From NCBI GenBank assembly GCA_036009105.1, contig DASYMJ010000266.1:1-50501 (forward strand): DNA of 50,501 bases, read 5' to 3'. Positions 17,546 through 26,577 of this stretch are shown here, in pieces. The notes under the pieces were generated by a model, which was given only the letters and a program-made list of their open reading frames with translations, ran no database searches and was not told the origin of the DNA. Numbering within the stretch: the stretch's first letter is position 1; the number at the start of each line of letters is the position of its first letter. This DNA comes from JAFAVZ01 sp036009105. Its GTDB lineage: Bacteria > Acidobacteriota > Thermoanaerobaculia > Gp7-AA8. The position numbers and the translations under genes were made by a program.

Positions 17546-17560
17546 TTTATGGAGGCCCCC

Positions 17561-18589
17561 ATGGTCAAGGTTGGTGTGAACGGCTTCGGCCGCATCGGAC
17601 GGAACGTCGTCCGCGCGGCGCTGAAGGCCCAGAAAGACATTGAATTCGTCGCGGTGAACGACCTCACCGACGCTGCGACGCTCGCCTATCTCCTCAAATA
17701 TGACTCCGTGCATCACACCATTCCCAACGAAGTCAAAGCCACCCCGAACGGCATCTCCATCGACGGCCGCGAAATGCGCGTCTTCTCCAGCCCCGATCCG
17801 GCCGAGATCCCCTGGGGCGACTTCGGCGTGGAGATCGTCGTCGAGTCCTCCGGCCGCTTCACCAACAAGGACAAGGCCTCCCGCCACCTCCGCAAGTCGG
17901 TGGAAACGGTCGTCATCTCCGCGCCGTCGAAGGACGCCGACGCCACGTTCTGCATGGGCGTGAACGAGGCGAGCTACGACCCGGCGCAGCACAAAGTGAT
18001 CTCCAACGCCTCGTGCACCACGAACTGCCTCGCCCCGGTGGCCAAAGTCCTGCACGAGCGCTTCCGCATCACGATGGGCATCATGACCACGGTGCATTCC
18101 TACACCAACGATCAGGAGATCCTCGACCTGCCCCACAAGGACCTCCGCCGCGGCCGCGCCGCCGCACTGTCCATGATCCCCACCACGACGGGCGCCGCGA
18201 AAGCAGTCGGTCTGGTTCTTCCCGAACTGAAGGGAAAGTTCGACGGCATCTCCGTCCGCGTGCCGACGCCGAACGTCTCGCTGGTCGACCTCACCTTCCA
18301 CACCGAGAAGGCCACCAGCGCGGAAGAGATCAACAACGTGTTGCGCGACGCCTCGCACGGCGACCTGCAGGGCATCCTCACCTATTCGGATGAGCAGCTC
18401 GTCTCGGTCGACTTCAACGGCAACCCGCATTCCTCCATCGTCGACACCACCTTCACCCGCTCCGTCGATCCGCACATGCACAAGATCCTGGCCTGGTACG
18501 ACAATGAGTGGGGCTACTCGAACCGCATCCTCGATCTCATCGCGTACGTGGCCAAGGTGAAGAAGGAAGCGCTGGTCGGGAAGGCATGA
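17561..18589 (+). CDS. gap: glyceraldehyde-3-phosphate dehydrogenase, type I
   Basis: Oxidises and phosphorylates glyceraldehyde-3-phosphate with NAD(P)+. 342 residues: Rossmann start KVGVNGFGRIGRNV, catalytic Cys in SNASCTTNCLAP, His in MTTVHSYTND, and WYDNEWGYSNR near the end. ATG 17561 is preferred to 17549 because GGAGG lies between the two. The stop overlaps the pgk start by ATGA, giving the classic gap-pgk operon. Confidence 0.97.
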   Translation: MVKVGVNGFGRIGRNVVRAALKAQKDIEFVAVNDLTDAATLAYLLKYDSVHHTIPNEVKATPNGISIDGREMRVFSSPDPAEIPWGDFGVEIVVESSGRFTNKDKASRHLRKSVETVVISAPSKDADATFCMGVNEASYDPAQHKVISNASCTTNCLAPVAKVLHERFRITMGIMTTVHSYTNDQEILDLPHKDLRRGRAAALSMIPTTTGAAKAVGLVLPELKGKFDGISVRVPTPNVSLVDLTFHTEKATSAEEINNVLRDASHGDLQGILTYSDEQLVSVDFNGNPHSSIVDTTFTRSVDPHMHKILAWYDNEWGYSNRILDLIAYVAKVKKEALVGKA

Positions 18590-19743
18590 TCAGCATCCGC
18601 ACGATCGAGCATCTGCCCCTGCCCGGCCGCGGTTTCTACCGTGTCGACTACAACGTCCCGATGGAAGACGGCCGCATCACGGACGCCACCCGCATCGAGG
18701 AGACCCTGCCCACGCTGAAGCTCCTGCGCGATCGCGGCTGCAGCATCGTCATCGCCTCCCACCTGGGACGCCCCAAGGGGAAGCGCAGCGACGAGTACTC
18801 GCTCGCTCCCGTCCGCGCCAAGCTCGCGGAGCTGCTCGGCGCCGACGTGCAGTGGGCCGATGACTGCGTCGGCGTCGATACCTCGGCCCTCGAGGCCGGC
18901 GAGGTGCTGCTGCTGGAGAACCTGCGCTTCCACGCCGAAGAAGAGGCGAACGATCCGCAGTTCGCGGCCGAGCTGCGCAAGCAGGCCGACTGCTACGTGA
19001 ACGACGCGTTCGGCGCCTGCCACCGCGCGCACGCCTCCATCGAGGCGCTGCCGCGGCTCTTCGGCCCGGAGCTCAGCGCGGGCGGCCTGCTGCTGGAGCG
19101 GGAGCTGACGTTTTTGCAGCAGATCACGAACGTCGCGCAGCGGCCGTTCGTCGCGCTGCTGGGCGGCGCCAAGATCGCCGGCAAGATCGAGCCGCTGGAA
19201 GCGCTGGTCAAGCTCGCCGATACGGTGCTGATCGGCGGCGGCATGGCCAATACCTTCCTCGCCGCTCGCGGCATCGGGATGGGCGGCTCCCTCGTCGACA
19301 AGGACTCGATGGACGTGGCCAAAAGAATCACCACCGTCGAGCTGCCGGTCGATCTCGTCGTGGCGGATGATCTGAACAACCCGACCAACATCGAGACGGT
19401 GGAGGTGGCAAGCGGCCTGAAGGCGGAGCAGAAGGCGTTCGACATCGGACCGAAGACCATCGCCGAGTACGACCGCATCCTGAAAGCGGCGCGCATCATC
19501 TTCTGGAACGGCCCCATGGGCGTCTTCGAAAAGGAGGCATTCGCGAAGGGGACGATGGCCATGGCCCACGCGCTGGCGGAGAACGCCGATGCCACCACGG
19601 TGGTCGGCGGCGGGGAGTCGGTGGAGGCGGTGAAAGCTTCCGGGCTCGCCGATCGCATCACCCACATCTCGACCGGCGGCGGTGCGTCGCTGGAATTCAT
19701 CGCCGGCGAGCAGCTGCCCGGCGTGGAGGTTTTGAAACGATGA
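18586..19743 (+). CDS. pgk: phosphoglycerate kinase
   Basis: Transfers phosphate between 1,3-bisphosphoglycerate and ADP. 385 residues with FYRVDYNVPMEDGRITD (substrate Asp/Asn), SHLGRPKG, LLENLRFHAEEEAND, LLGGAKIAGKIEPLEAL and the C-terminal GGGES/STGGGASLEF nucleotide motifs. The usual VDFN is VDYN. The start overlaps gap by 4 bases. The stop TGA (19741-19743) is itself the first GATGAAC unit of the repeat that follows, so the C-terminus EVLKR ends at the repeat junction. Confidence 0.97.
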   Translation: MISIRTIEHLPLPGRGFYRVDYNVPMEDGRITDATRIEETLPTLKLLRDRGCSIVIASHLGRPKGKRSDEYSLAPVRAKLAELLGADVQWADDCVGVDTSALEAGEVLLLENLRFHAEEEANDPQFAAELRKQADCYVNDAFGACHRAHASIEALPRLFGPELSAGGLLLERELTFLQQITNVAQRPFVALLGGAKIAGKIEPLEALVKLADTVLIGGGMANTFLAARGIGMGGSLVDKDSMDVAKRITTVELPVDLVVADDLNNPTNIETVEVASGLKAEQKAFDIGPKTIAEYDRILKAARIIFWNGPMGVFEKEAFAKGTMAMAHALAENADATTVVGGGESVEAVKASGLADRITHISTGGGASLEFIAGEQLPGVEVLKR

Positions 19744-19829
19744 ACGATGAACGATGAAGGAGGAACGATGAACAAAATCTTCGCCGCCAGCCTTCGTTCA
19801 TCGTTCATCCTTCCTCGTTCATCGTTCTG
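19736..19829. repeat. heptamer-array hairpin, GATGAAC type (copy 4)
   Basis: Left arm of GATGAAC units beginning at the pgk stop and right arm of GTTCATC units ending next to the CYTH gene start, around an AT-richer spacer. Fills the pgk-CYTH gap. Confidence 0.87.
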
Positions 19830-19831
19830 AT

Positions 19832-20389
19832 ATGGCCCAGGAGATCGAAGTCAAGTTCCTGCTGCGCGACCGCAACGAGCTGACGCGCAAGCTGCAAGAG
19901 CTCGGGGCGCAACGCCTCTATCCCGAGACGTTCGAGGACAACATCGTGCTCGACCGCCGGGGCGAGCTGCGCACGCGCGGCGCGCTGCTGCGCGTCCGCA
20001 AGTTCGGCAAATACGCGCTGGCCACGTTCAAGGGGCCGATGTCCATCGAGGGCGGCATCAAGTCGCGCGAGGAAGTGCAGACCGGCGTCGAGTCGTTCGA
20101 GCTGGCCATCCAGCTCTTCGACTCCCTCGGGTTCAAGCCGGTCTTCCGCTACCAGAAGTACCGCGAGGTGTGGCGTGTGCACGAGGCGGAGGTGGTGATC
20201 GACCGCACACCGATCGGCGACTACTTCGAGATCGAGGGCTCCATGGACCAGATCCGCACCATTACCGGCGAGCTGGGCATGAACATGGATCAGGCGCTGC
20301 GACAGTCCTACGCCGACCTCTATCGCCAGGCCCGCCGCACGCGCGCCGACCTGCCGGAGCACATGGTCTTTCCGCCGGAGCAGCTTTGA
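19832..20389 (+). CDS. CYTH-domain protein (class IV adenylate cyclase/thiamine triphosphatase-like)
   Basis: 185 residues starting MAQEIEVKFLL, the ExExK triphosphate-binding motif of the CYTH tunnel fold. It is followed by charged strands typical of the tunnel wall (LRVRKFGKYALATFKGP, KSREEVQTGVESFE, YQKYREVWRVHEAEVVID, GDYFEIEG). Members hydrolyse triphosphates or, rarely, make cAMP; the sequence does not decide which. It overlaps the next gene at a TTGA junction and is probably co-translated with it. Confidence 0.9.
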   Translation: MAQEIEVKFLLRDRNELTRKLQELGAQRLYPETFEDNIVLDRRGELRTRGALLRVRKFGKYALATFKGPMSIEGGIKSREEVQTGVESFELAIQLFDSLGFKPVFRYQKYREVWRVHEAEVVIDRTPIGDYFEIEGSMDQIRTITGELGMNMDQALRQSYADLYRQARRTRADLPEHMVFPPEQL

Positions 20390-21363
20390 CCGCCATCGGG
20401 ATGATCCTCGCCGCGGGCTACGGCACGCGGCTCCGGCCGATCACCTACCTGCTCCCCAAGCCGATGGTGCCGGTCTGCAACCGGCCGCTGATCGCGTACG
20501 CCGTGGAGCAATACCTGCGCGCCGGCATCCGCGACATCATCGTCAATCTGCACCACCTCCCCGAGCCGATCGAGCAGTTCCTCGCCGACGGCTTCGACGC
20601 CCGCTTCCACTTCTCCCGCGAGCCCGAAATCCTCGGCACGGGCGGCGGCGTGCGCAAGGTGCGCCCGCTGCTGGAGGGCGAGGAGGATTTTTTTCTGGTC
20701 AACGCCGACACCATCCAGTATCCGGATTACGAGGCGCTGCGCTCGGCCCGCGGCGATGCGCTCGCCGCGCTCACCCTGCGCCATCCGCCCGAGGGGGACC
20801 GCTTCACGCCGGTGTACTGCTCGAATGGCGTGATCACCGGGTTCGGCAAAGGCAACGGCGAGGCGCTGATGTTCGCCGGCTCGCATTGCATCAGCACGCG
20901 CATCTTCCGCTGGCTGCCGGAGAAGGAGTTCTCCGGCATCGTGGACGAGGCATACCAGCCCGCGATGGCTCAGGGCGAAGTCGTCGCCGGTATCGTCGAT
21001 GATGACGAGCGCTGGTTCGACATCGGCACGCCGCAGCGCTACATGACCGCCTCGCGCTCCGTGCTCGACCTCACCTTGTCCGGCGCGCTCGAGCCTTCGC
21101 GCGGCACGCGCATCGCGGGTGACTCGCTCGTGCACGAGACGGCGCGCGGCTCCGGACGCCGCTGCGTGATCGGCGCGCGCAGTGTGGTGGAAGGCACGCT
21201 CGAAGACACCGTGGTGTGGGATGGCTGCCGCATCGGCGCCGGCGTGGAGCTCCGCTCGTGCATCGTGGCGCATGACGTGGAGCTGACCGGGCCGATGGAG
21301 CTGGAGAACGCGGTGATTTGCCGCGCCTCGGAGTCGAACGGTATCGTGATCGCCAAAATGTAA
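20386..21363 (+). CDS. sugar-phosphate nucleotidyltransferase (mannose/glucose-1-phosphate type)
   Basis: 325 residues. The N-terminal GT-A-like fold carries MILAAGYGTRLRPITYLLPKPMVPVCNRP (pyrophosphorylase signature), GTGGGVRKV and FFLVNADTIQYPDY (metal Asp). The C-terminal part (from about residue 245) is a left-handed beta-helix-like segment (CVIGARSVVEG, DTVVWDGCRIGAGVELRSCIVAHD). Activates a hexose-1-phosphate with an NTP for cell-surface glycans; the specificity is not clear. I choose TTG 20386, which overlaps the previous stop and restores the few residues that normally precede MILAAG. ATG 20401 is the alternative. Confidence 0.88.
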   Translation: MTAIGMILAAGYGTRLRPITYLLPKPMVPVCNRPLIAYAVEQYLRAGIRDIIVNLHHLPEPIEQFLADGFDARFHFSREPEILGTGGGVRKVRPLLEGEEDFFLVNADTIQYPDYEALRSARGDALAALTLRHPPEGDRFTPVYCSNGVITGFGKGNGEALMFAGSHCISTRIFRWLPEKEFSGIVDEAYQPAMAQGEVVAGIVDDDERWFDIGTPQRYMTASRSVLDLTLSGALEPSRGTRIAGDSLVHETARGSGRRCVIGARSVVEGTLEDTVVWDGCRIGAGVELRSCIVAHDVELTGPMELENAVICRASESNGIVIAKM

Positions 21364-21433
21364 ATGTAGGGCCGGCTCTCAGCCGGCCCATCCATGCCGG
21401 ATCAATCAGGCCGGCTGAGAGCCGGCCCCACAT
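21364..21433. repeat. GC palindrome repeat, family A
   Basis: ATGTAGGGCCGGCTCTCAGC and its inverted copy (one mismatch) around an 18-base loop. It starts on the base right after the nucleotidyltransferase stop. Confidence 0.93.
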
Positions 21434-21457
21434 CGGTGTAACCTACTTCTTTCGGCC

Positions 21458-23572
21458 ATGCCATCCGAGGCTTTGCAGCGGCGGCGCGTCATCGCGGTGT
21501 TCCTCATCGAAGGCATCGCCGCGCTCTGCATTCTCCTCACCCTCACCTGGTTGCGCCGCGAGCAGACCGCGGCCATCCTCCACGCCCTCGGGCCGAACGC
21601 GCCGATCCTCATCGCCATCCTCGCCGCGTTCGCCGCGGCCATGACCCTGCTCCGCTTCGAGCTCACCGAGGTCATCTACGTCTCCCTCGTCGCCACCGCC
21701 TGCATCGCCGTCTTCCCGCTGCTCGGGCCGGTGCTCGGCTGCTGGGTGGCGGTCACGGCGAGCATCGCGGCGCGGCTCACCTCCCTCCTGCGCAAGCCGA
21801 AGCGCAACCTCGAGGAGCTGATCCGCATCGTGCCCGGCCTCTTTGCCGTGTACGGCGTACCGCTCATCGTCGCCTCCATGGTCTACGAGCGGCTGGGCGG
21901 CGAGCTGCCGCTGCTGCATGCCACGCCGCAGGCCGCGATGCGCGTGGCCGTCGGCGGCATCGTGCTCATCCTGACCAACAACCTGATGATGTTCATGCCG
22001 GCGCGCGCGTATGGCTACTCGGCGGCGCAGATCCTCCGGCTCGACTCGCTCGACTCCTCCATCTACCTGGTGACGTTGCCGTATGCGGTGACGACCTCGC
22101 TCGCGTACGGCAGCATCGGCTGGGGCGGCGTGCTCGCGCTGGCGTTCACCGGCGCCGTGGCCAACTTCGTGGCCGGCAACCTGGCCATCCTGCGCACGAA
22201 GAGCCAGGGGCAGTTGCAGCGGCTCGCCTCGCTGACCAACATCGGCAAGACCATCTCCCTGCGCTACACCACCGACCAGCTGCTGATGGCGATCTATACC
22301 GAGTGCAAGAAGATCGTCGACTGCAGCCTGTTCACCATCGCCCTGCTCGACGAGTCGACGAACGAGCTCTCCTTCGAGCTCGACGTGCGCGAGCAGATCT
22401 TCCTGCCCAAGGACCGCATCGCGGTCGGCGAGGGGTTGAACTCGTGGGTGGTGAAGCACCATCAGCCGCTGCTCGTGGGCAGCGTGGCGGATGAGAAGCG
22501 CTTCGGCGTCAGGGCTGTCGCCGATACGAAGAAGACCGAGTCGTGGCTGGGCGTGCCGATGATCGCCCGCGACCGGGTGATCGGCGTCATCTCCGTGGAG
22601 AGCTACCGCAAGCACGCCTTCAAACACGACGACATGATCCTGCTCACGGCCATCGCCAACCAGGCCGCGGTGGCCATCGAGAACCAGCAGCTGTACAAGG
22701 ACCTGGAGGGCCTGACCTACGCCCTCGAAGCGCGCGTGATGGACCGCACCAACGAGTTGCGCGAGGCGAACCTCCGCCTCATGGCCGCCGACCGCTCCAA
22801 GAACCAGTTCCTGGCCAACATGTCCCACGAGCTGCGCACGCCGCTGAACTCGATCATCGGCTTCTCCAGCGTGCTGCTCGAATCGACGCGCACCGCCATC
22901 GCGCCGCGGCTGTACAAGTTCCTGGAGAACATCCACACCGCCGGCAATCACCTGCTGGAGCTGATCAACGACATCCTCGATCTCTCCAAGATCGAGGCCG
23001 GCAAGATGGAGCTGCGGCCGGACGTGTTCGACCTGCATGAAACGCTGACCGCCGTGGAGCGGGTGATGAAAGGCTTCGCCTCCGAGGCGAACGTGCGCAT
23101 CATGTCGTTCATCGATGCCGACGTGCCGAAGGTGCGGCTCGATGAAGGGCGCCTCAAGCAGATCCTCTTCAACCTGCTGTCGAACGCGGTGAAGTTCTCG
23201 CCGAACGGCGGGCCGGTGGAAGTGGGCGTGCGGCGCGTGCCGAAGGCGGTGTCGCCGATCGGCGCGGAGTCCGTGCGCATCGACGTGCAGGATCAGGGCA
23301 TCGGCATCCCGCCGGACGAGCTGCAGCGCATCTTCGACGAGTTCTACCAGACCGAGCACGGGCGCCGCTCCCGCCGCGGCGGAACCGGCCTCGGCCTGTC
23401 CCTGACGCGCAACTTCGTGGAGCTCCACCACGGCACGATCGAGGTGCAGTCCACGCCTGGCAAGGGATCGTGTTTCACCCTCTATCTTCCGGTGAATTAC
23501 GACGATTCGACGCCGGTGGCGCCGGTGCGCCCGCCCCGTCCGCCACAACGGGTTGCGCCGCCTGCACCCTAG
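21458..23572 (+). CDS. membrane sensor histidine kinase with GAF domain
   Basis: 704 residues. The first about 235 are hydrophobic, with roughly six to eight membrane segments and no obvious periplasmic sensor. A GAF domain follows (about 255-405; IGKTISLRYTTDQLLMAIYT to NQAAVAIENQQLY), then a short coiled coil. The HisKA domain has the phospho-acceptor His457 in FLANMSHELRTPLNSIIGFS, and the HATPase region has NLLSNAVKF, DQGIGIPPDEL, GGTGLGLSLTRNFV. All catalytic boxes are intact. No response regulator is adjacent, so it is an orphan kinase. The C-terminal tail is Pro-rich. Confidence 0.94.
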   Translation: MPSEALQRRRVIAVFLIEGIAALCILLTLTWLRREQTAAILHALGPNAPILIAILAAFAAAMTLLRFELTEVIYVSLVATACIAVFPLLGPVLGCWVAVTASIAARLTSLLRKPKRNLEELIRIVPGLFAVYGVPLIVASMVYERLGGELPLLHATPQAAMRVAVGGIVLILTNNLMMFMPARAYGYSAAQILRLDSLDSSIYLVTLPYAVTTSLAYGSIGWGGVLALAFTGAVANFVAGNLAILRTKSQGQLQRLASLTNIGKTISLRYTTDQLLMAIYTECKKIVDCSLFTIALLDESTNELSFELDVREQIFLPKDRIAVGEGLNSWVVKHHQPLLVGSVADEKRFGVRAVADTKKTESWLGVPMIARDRVIGVISVESYRKHAFKHDDMILLTAIANQAAVAIENQQLYKDLEGLTYALEARVMDRTNELREANLRLMAADRSKNQFLANMSHELRTPLNSIIGFSSVLLESTRTAIAPRLYKFLENIHTAGNHLLELINDILDLSKIEAGKMELRPDVFDLHETLTAVERVMKGFASEANVRIMSFIDADVPKVRLDEGRLKQILFNLLSNAVKFSPNGGPVEVGVRRVPKAVSPIGAESVRIDVQDQGIGIPPDELQRIFDEFYQTEHGRRSRRGGTGLGLSLTRNFVELHHGTIEVQSTPGKGSCFTLYLPVNYDDSTPVAPVRPPRPPQRVAPPAP

Positions 23573-23651
23573 AGACCGGCACCGCCGCATGTGAATTCGG
23601 GCTCGAACGGCGGCCGCGGCCCGGCCTGTCGACGCGGCCGGCCGTGCCGGC

Positions 23652-23657
23652 TATACT
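23652..23657 (+). promoter_or_regulatory. -10 box of leaderless ndk
   Basis: TATACT ends 9 bases before ATG 23667, with TCGACG (23629-23634) 17 bases upstream as a fair -35. No Shine-Dalgarno lies before the start codon, so the transcript probably begins at or within a few bases of the ATG. Confidence 0.6.
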
Positions 23658-23666
23658 CCGCGCCCT

Positions 23667-24086
23667 ATGTCGAACCGCACCTTCACCATCATCAAGCCGG
23701 ACTCGGTCCGCAAAGGCAATTTCGGAAAGATCATCAGCCGCCTGGAGGAGCAGGGCTTCCGCATCCTCGGGCTGAAGAAAGTCGCGCTCTCCCAGCGCCA
23801 GGCGGAGGGCTTCTACGCCGTCCACCGCGAGCGGCCGTTCTACCAGGACCTCGTGAAGTACATGACCTCCGGGCCGGTCTACGTCGCCGCGCTGCAGCGC
23901 GAGAGCGCCGTCCCCACCCTGCGCCAGGTGATGGGCGCCACCGACCCGAAGAAGGCGGACGCCGGCACCATCCGCGCGGACTTCGGCGAGTCGATCGAGC
24001 AGAACGCCATCCACGGCTCGGACTCGGATGAGAACGCGGCCATCGAGATCGCGTTCTTCTTCGCGGAGTCGGAGCTGACGGAGTAG
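23667..24086 (+). CDS. ndk: nucleoside diphosphate kinase
   Basis: Equilibrates nucleoside tri- and diphosphates by a phospho-His intermediate. 139 residues with IIKPDSVRKGNFGKII and NAIHGSDSDENAAIEIAFFF (active-site His in the HGSDS motif). Normal length. Probably leaderless (see 23652). A family A palindrome fills the space between its stop and the convergent rlpA stop. Confidence 0.97.
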   Translation: MSNRTFTIIKPDSVRKGNFGKIISRLEEQGFRILGLKKVALSQRQAEGFYAVHRERPFYQDLVKYMTSGPVYVAALQRESAVPTLRQVMGATDPKKADAGTIRADFGESIEQNAIHGSDSDENAAIEIAFFFAESELTE

Positions 24087-24168
24087 TGTAGGGCCGGCTC
24101 ACAGCCGGCCCGATCGCGGCATACCCGGATCGGCGACCTTCGGGGCCGGCGCAGAGCCGGTCCTACAT
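24087..24168. repeat. GC palindrome repeat, family A
   Basis: TGTAGGGCCGGCTCACAGCC and a diverged inverted arm ending GGTCCTACA. It begins right after the ndk stop and ends right before the rlpA stop. The interior carries the CGATCGCGGCATACC flank also seen, inverted, at 1-99. Confidence 0.9.
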
Positions 24169-25122
24169 TCAGTTCGCGACGATGATCGCGGAGATTCCGC
24201 TCTCCTCCAGCGACGTCCGGGCGCGGATCGCGTCCTCGCGCGTCTCGAACGGTCCCATGCGCACCCGATAGAGCTCGTTGTGCTCGACGAAGCTGCGCTG
24301 GCCGATGCGGGTCAGGCGGTCCTGCAGCAGCTTCGCGTTCGTCTCGATGGAGAACGCGCCGACCTGCACGAAGAACTTCTCCGTCGCGCTGGCGATGCGG
24401 TTCGCCGCGGCGGCGCGCTTCTCCGTCTGCAGCTGCTCATCGAGCTGCGATGCCGCGCCGTGGCCCGGCGCGGAAGCGACCACCGCCGGCGAGCCGTCCA
24501 GCGGCACGTTCTCCACCGTCTTGCCGTCCGCCGAGACCTGCCGCCGCGTCTCCACGCCGCGATGTACCTCGACCACCTCGATGCCGAAGGCGCCGTCGCC
24601 TTCCGGCGTCGCCTCGATCTGCTTCGGCGGCGCCTCGGCCACGACGGCCGGCTTCGGCGCCGGGGCGGCGGGCACCGGCGCGGCCGGCGCGTCCGCGATC
24701 GTCACCACGTACGGCGCGGGCGGCTCCCGCTCGCCGTTGCCGACCTTCACCACCGTCACGTCGACGTCGCCCTTGCCCGGCTCGATCAGGCCGATCTGCT
24801 GCGCCGCGGCGTACGAGAGGTCGATCATCCGGTCGCCGACGAACGGCCCGCGGTCGTTGATGCGCACCCGCACCAGCTGGCCGTTCTTCGGGTTGCGCAC
24901 ATCGACCACCGTGCCGAACGGCAGCGTGCGATGCGCGGCCGTGAGCAGCATCGGATCGAAAATCTCGCCGTTCGCCGTCGTGCGGCCGGCGAACTCCTGG
25001 CCGTACCAGCTGGCGATGCCGTGCAGCTGTTCGATCTGCTGCGGCTGCACCACGGCCTGCGACGACGCGCAGCTGTAGCCGAGGAAGAGTGTCACACCCA
25101 CGATCGCCAGACGCTTCCTCAT
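24169..25122 (-). CDS. rlpA: RlpA-like septal lipoprotein with SPOR domain
   Basis: 317 residues. A lipoprotein-type signal (MRKRLAIVGVTLFLGYSC, lipid Cys at 18) precedes a double-psi beta-barrel (GIASWYGQEFAGRTTANGE, FGTVVDVRNP, VRINDRGPFVGDRMIDLSYA). The Asp of the RGPF region is the usual catalytic residue of RlpA lytic transglycosylases. A Pro/Ala linker leads to a C-terminal SPOR domain (about 240-317; FFVQVGAFSIETNAKLL) that binds denuded peptidoglycan at the septum. ATG 25122 overlaps the purB stop by 4 bases, so it is co-translated with purB. Confidence 0.93.
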   Translation of the reverse strand: MRKRLAIVGVTLFLGYSCASSQAVVQPQQIEQLHGIASWYGQEFAGRTTANGEIFDPMLLTAAHRTLPFGTVVDVRNPKNGQLVRVRINDRGPFVGDRMIDLSYAAAQQIGLIEPGKGDVDVTVVKVGNGEREPPAPYVVTIADAPAAPVPAAPAPKPAVVAEAPPKQIEATPEGDGAFGIEVVEVHRGVETRRQVSADGKTVENVPLDGSPAVVASAPGHGAASQLDEQLQTEKRAAAANRIASATEKFFVQVGAFSIETNAKLLQDRLTRIGQRSFVEHNELYRVRMGPFETREDAIRARTSLEESGISAIIVAN

Positions 25123-26555
25123 ACCCGCACCTCGCCGACTTCGTCGTGGATCTGCTCTTTCTCCCGGGCGAGGACGGGATCGACGTCCTCGATCAGGAAC
25201 CGCTCCGTCTGCTGCCTGGCCAGGCCGGTGTAATCCTCCGGCCGCGCGATGGCCGCAATCGCCGCCCGGTCGATGCCGAACAGCGCGTCGCCGGCGATGC
25301 GCTCGAAAAGGTCGTTCTCCGCGCCGCCGCGCTTGAGCGCATCGGCGGCGGCCTGGGAGTGGATGCGCACCCGCTCGTGCAGCACCTGCCGGTCGCCGCC
25401 GCGCTGCACCCCCTCCATCATCAGGTTCTCCGTCATCAGGAACGGCAGCTCGCGCCGCACGTTCGTGGCGATGACCTCCTCGTGCACGACCAGGCCCGCC
25501 ACGACGTTGTCGAAGATCAGCGCGATGGCATCCGCCGCGAGGAAAGCCTCGGGGATGGCGATGCGCCGGTTCGCCGAGTCGTCCAGCGTCCGCTCGAACC
25601 ACTGCGTGGCCGCCGTGAGCGCCGGGTTGAGCGCGTTGACGATGAGATGCCGGGCCAGGCCGTCGATCCGTTCCGCGCGCATCGGGTTGCGCTTGTACGC
25701 CATGGCCGAGGAGCCGACCTGCTCTTCCTCGAACGGCTCTTCGATCTCGCGCAGGTGCTGCAGCAGGCGCATGTCGTAGCCGAACTTCGATGCCGACTGC
25801 GCGAAGCCGGACAGCGCCGCGATGACCTGCGCGTCCACCTTGCGCGAGTACGTCTGGCCGGAGACCGGATAGCTGCGCGCGAAGCCGAGCTTCTGCGCCA
25901 CGAGCTGCTCCAGCCGGTTCACCTTCGACTCGTCGCCGCCGAAGAGGCTGAGGAAAGAGGCCTGCGTGCCGGTGGCGCCTTTGACGCCGAGCAGAGCGAG
26001 CTGCGACTCGCGGAACTCGATTTCGCGGTAGTCGAGGAGGAGGTCGTGCAGCCACAGCGCGGCGCGCTTGCCGACCGTGGTCAGCTGCGCGGGCTGGAAG
26101 TGGGTGAAGGCGAGGGTCGGCGTCGCGCGCCAGCGCCAGGCGAGCTCGCGCAGCTTGGCCATCAGGTTGATGATCCGCCGCCGCAGGATGCGCAGCCCCT
26201 CGGCCATCTGCAGGATGTCCGTGTTGTCGGTGACGAAGGCCGAGGTGGCGCCGAGGTGGATGATCCCTTTCGCGGCGGGGGCCTGCAGGCCGAAGGCGTA
26301 GATGTGCGACATCACGTCGTGGCGCACCTCGCGCTCGCGGCGCTCCGCATCTTCATAGTTGATGGTTTCGGCGCTCGCGCGCAGCTCGGCGAGTTGGGCG
26401 TCGCTGATGTTGAGGCCGAGCTCCTGCTCCGCTTCGGCCAGGGCGATCCAGAGGCGCCGCCACGTCCGGAACTTGAAATCGGGGGAGAAGAGGTACGACA
26501 TCTCTTTCGAGGCGTACCGTTCGGTCAAGGGGTTGGAGGCGGTGCCGCGCTTCAC
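25119..26555 (-). CDS. purB: adenylosuccinate lyase
   Basis: Two steps of purine synthesis: releases fumarate from SAICAR and from adenylosuccinate. 478 residues with HLGATSAFVTDNTDI, the catalytic-His region TLAFTHFQPAQLTTVGKR and the family signature GSSAMAYKRNPMRAERI. The start is taken at GTG 26555 (VKRGTASNPL): it is preceded by a perfect TATAAT ending 6 bases upstream, so the mRNA probably starts at the codon itself. ATG 26501 (MSYLFSPDF) is the alternative, but would drop the conserved NPLTERYAS segment. Followed by rlpA with ATGA overlap. Confidence 0.94.
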   Translation of the reverse strand: MKRGTASNPLTERYASKEMSYLFSPDFKFRTWRRLWIALAEAEQELGLNISDAQLAELRASAETINYEDAERREREVRHDVMSHIYAFGLQAPAAKGIIHLGATSAFVTDNTDILQMAEGLRILRRRIINLMAKLRELAWRWRATPTLAFTHFQPAQLTTVGKRAALWLHDLLLDYREIEFRESQLALLGVKGATGTQASFLSLFGGDESKVNRLEQLVAQKLGFARSYPVSGQTYSRKVDAQVIAALSGFAQSASKFGYDMRLLQHLREIEEPFEEEQVGSSAMAYKRNPMRAERIDGLARHLIVNALNPALTAATQWFERTLDDSANRRIAIPEAFLAADAIALIFDNVVAGLVVHEEVIATNVRRELPFLMTENLMMEGVQRGGDRQVLHERVRIHSQAAADALKRGGAENDLFERIAGDALFGIDRAAIAAIARPEDYTGLARQQTERFLIEDVDPVLAREKEQIHDEVGEVRV

Positions 26556-26561
26556 GGCGGA

Positions 26562-26569
26562 ATTATACT
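26562..26569. promoter_or_regulatory. bidirectional -10 element between purB and the ftsB-like gene
   Basis: TATAAT on the minus strand (26562-26567) and TATACT on the plus strand (26564-26569) overlap by four bases. They lie 6 bases before GTG 26555 and 8 bases before ATG 26578. The two genes are only 22 bases apart and neither has a Shine-Dalgarno, so one AT core would drive two leaderless transcripts. Confidence 0.62.
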
Positions 26570-26577
26570 GTCCCTCG

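Noticed and set aside
17549..17560. ATG 17549 as the gap start
   Set aside because: It would place the GGAGG inside the coding region; the protein family starts at MVKVGVNGFG (17561).
21443..23590. A 715-codon minus-strand frame opposite the histidine kinase
   Set aside because: Antisense to an intact kinase with all catalytic boxes; no motifs of its own.
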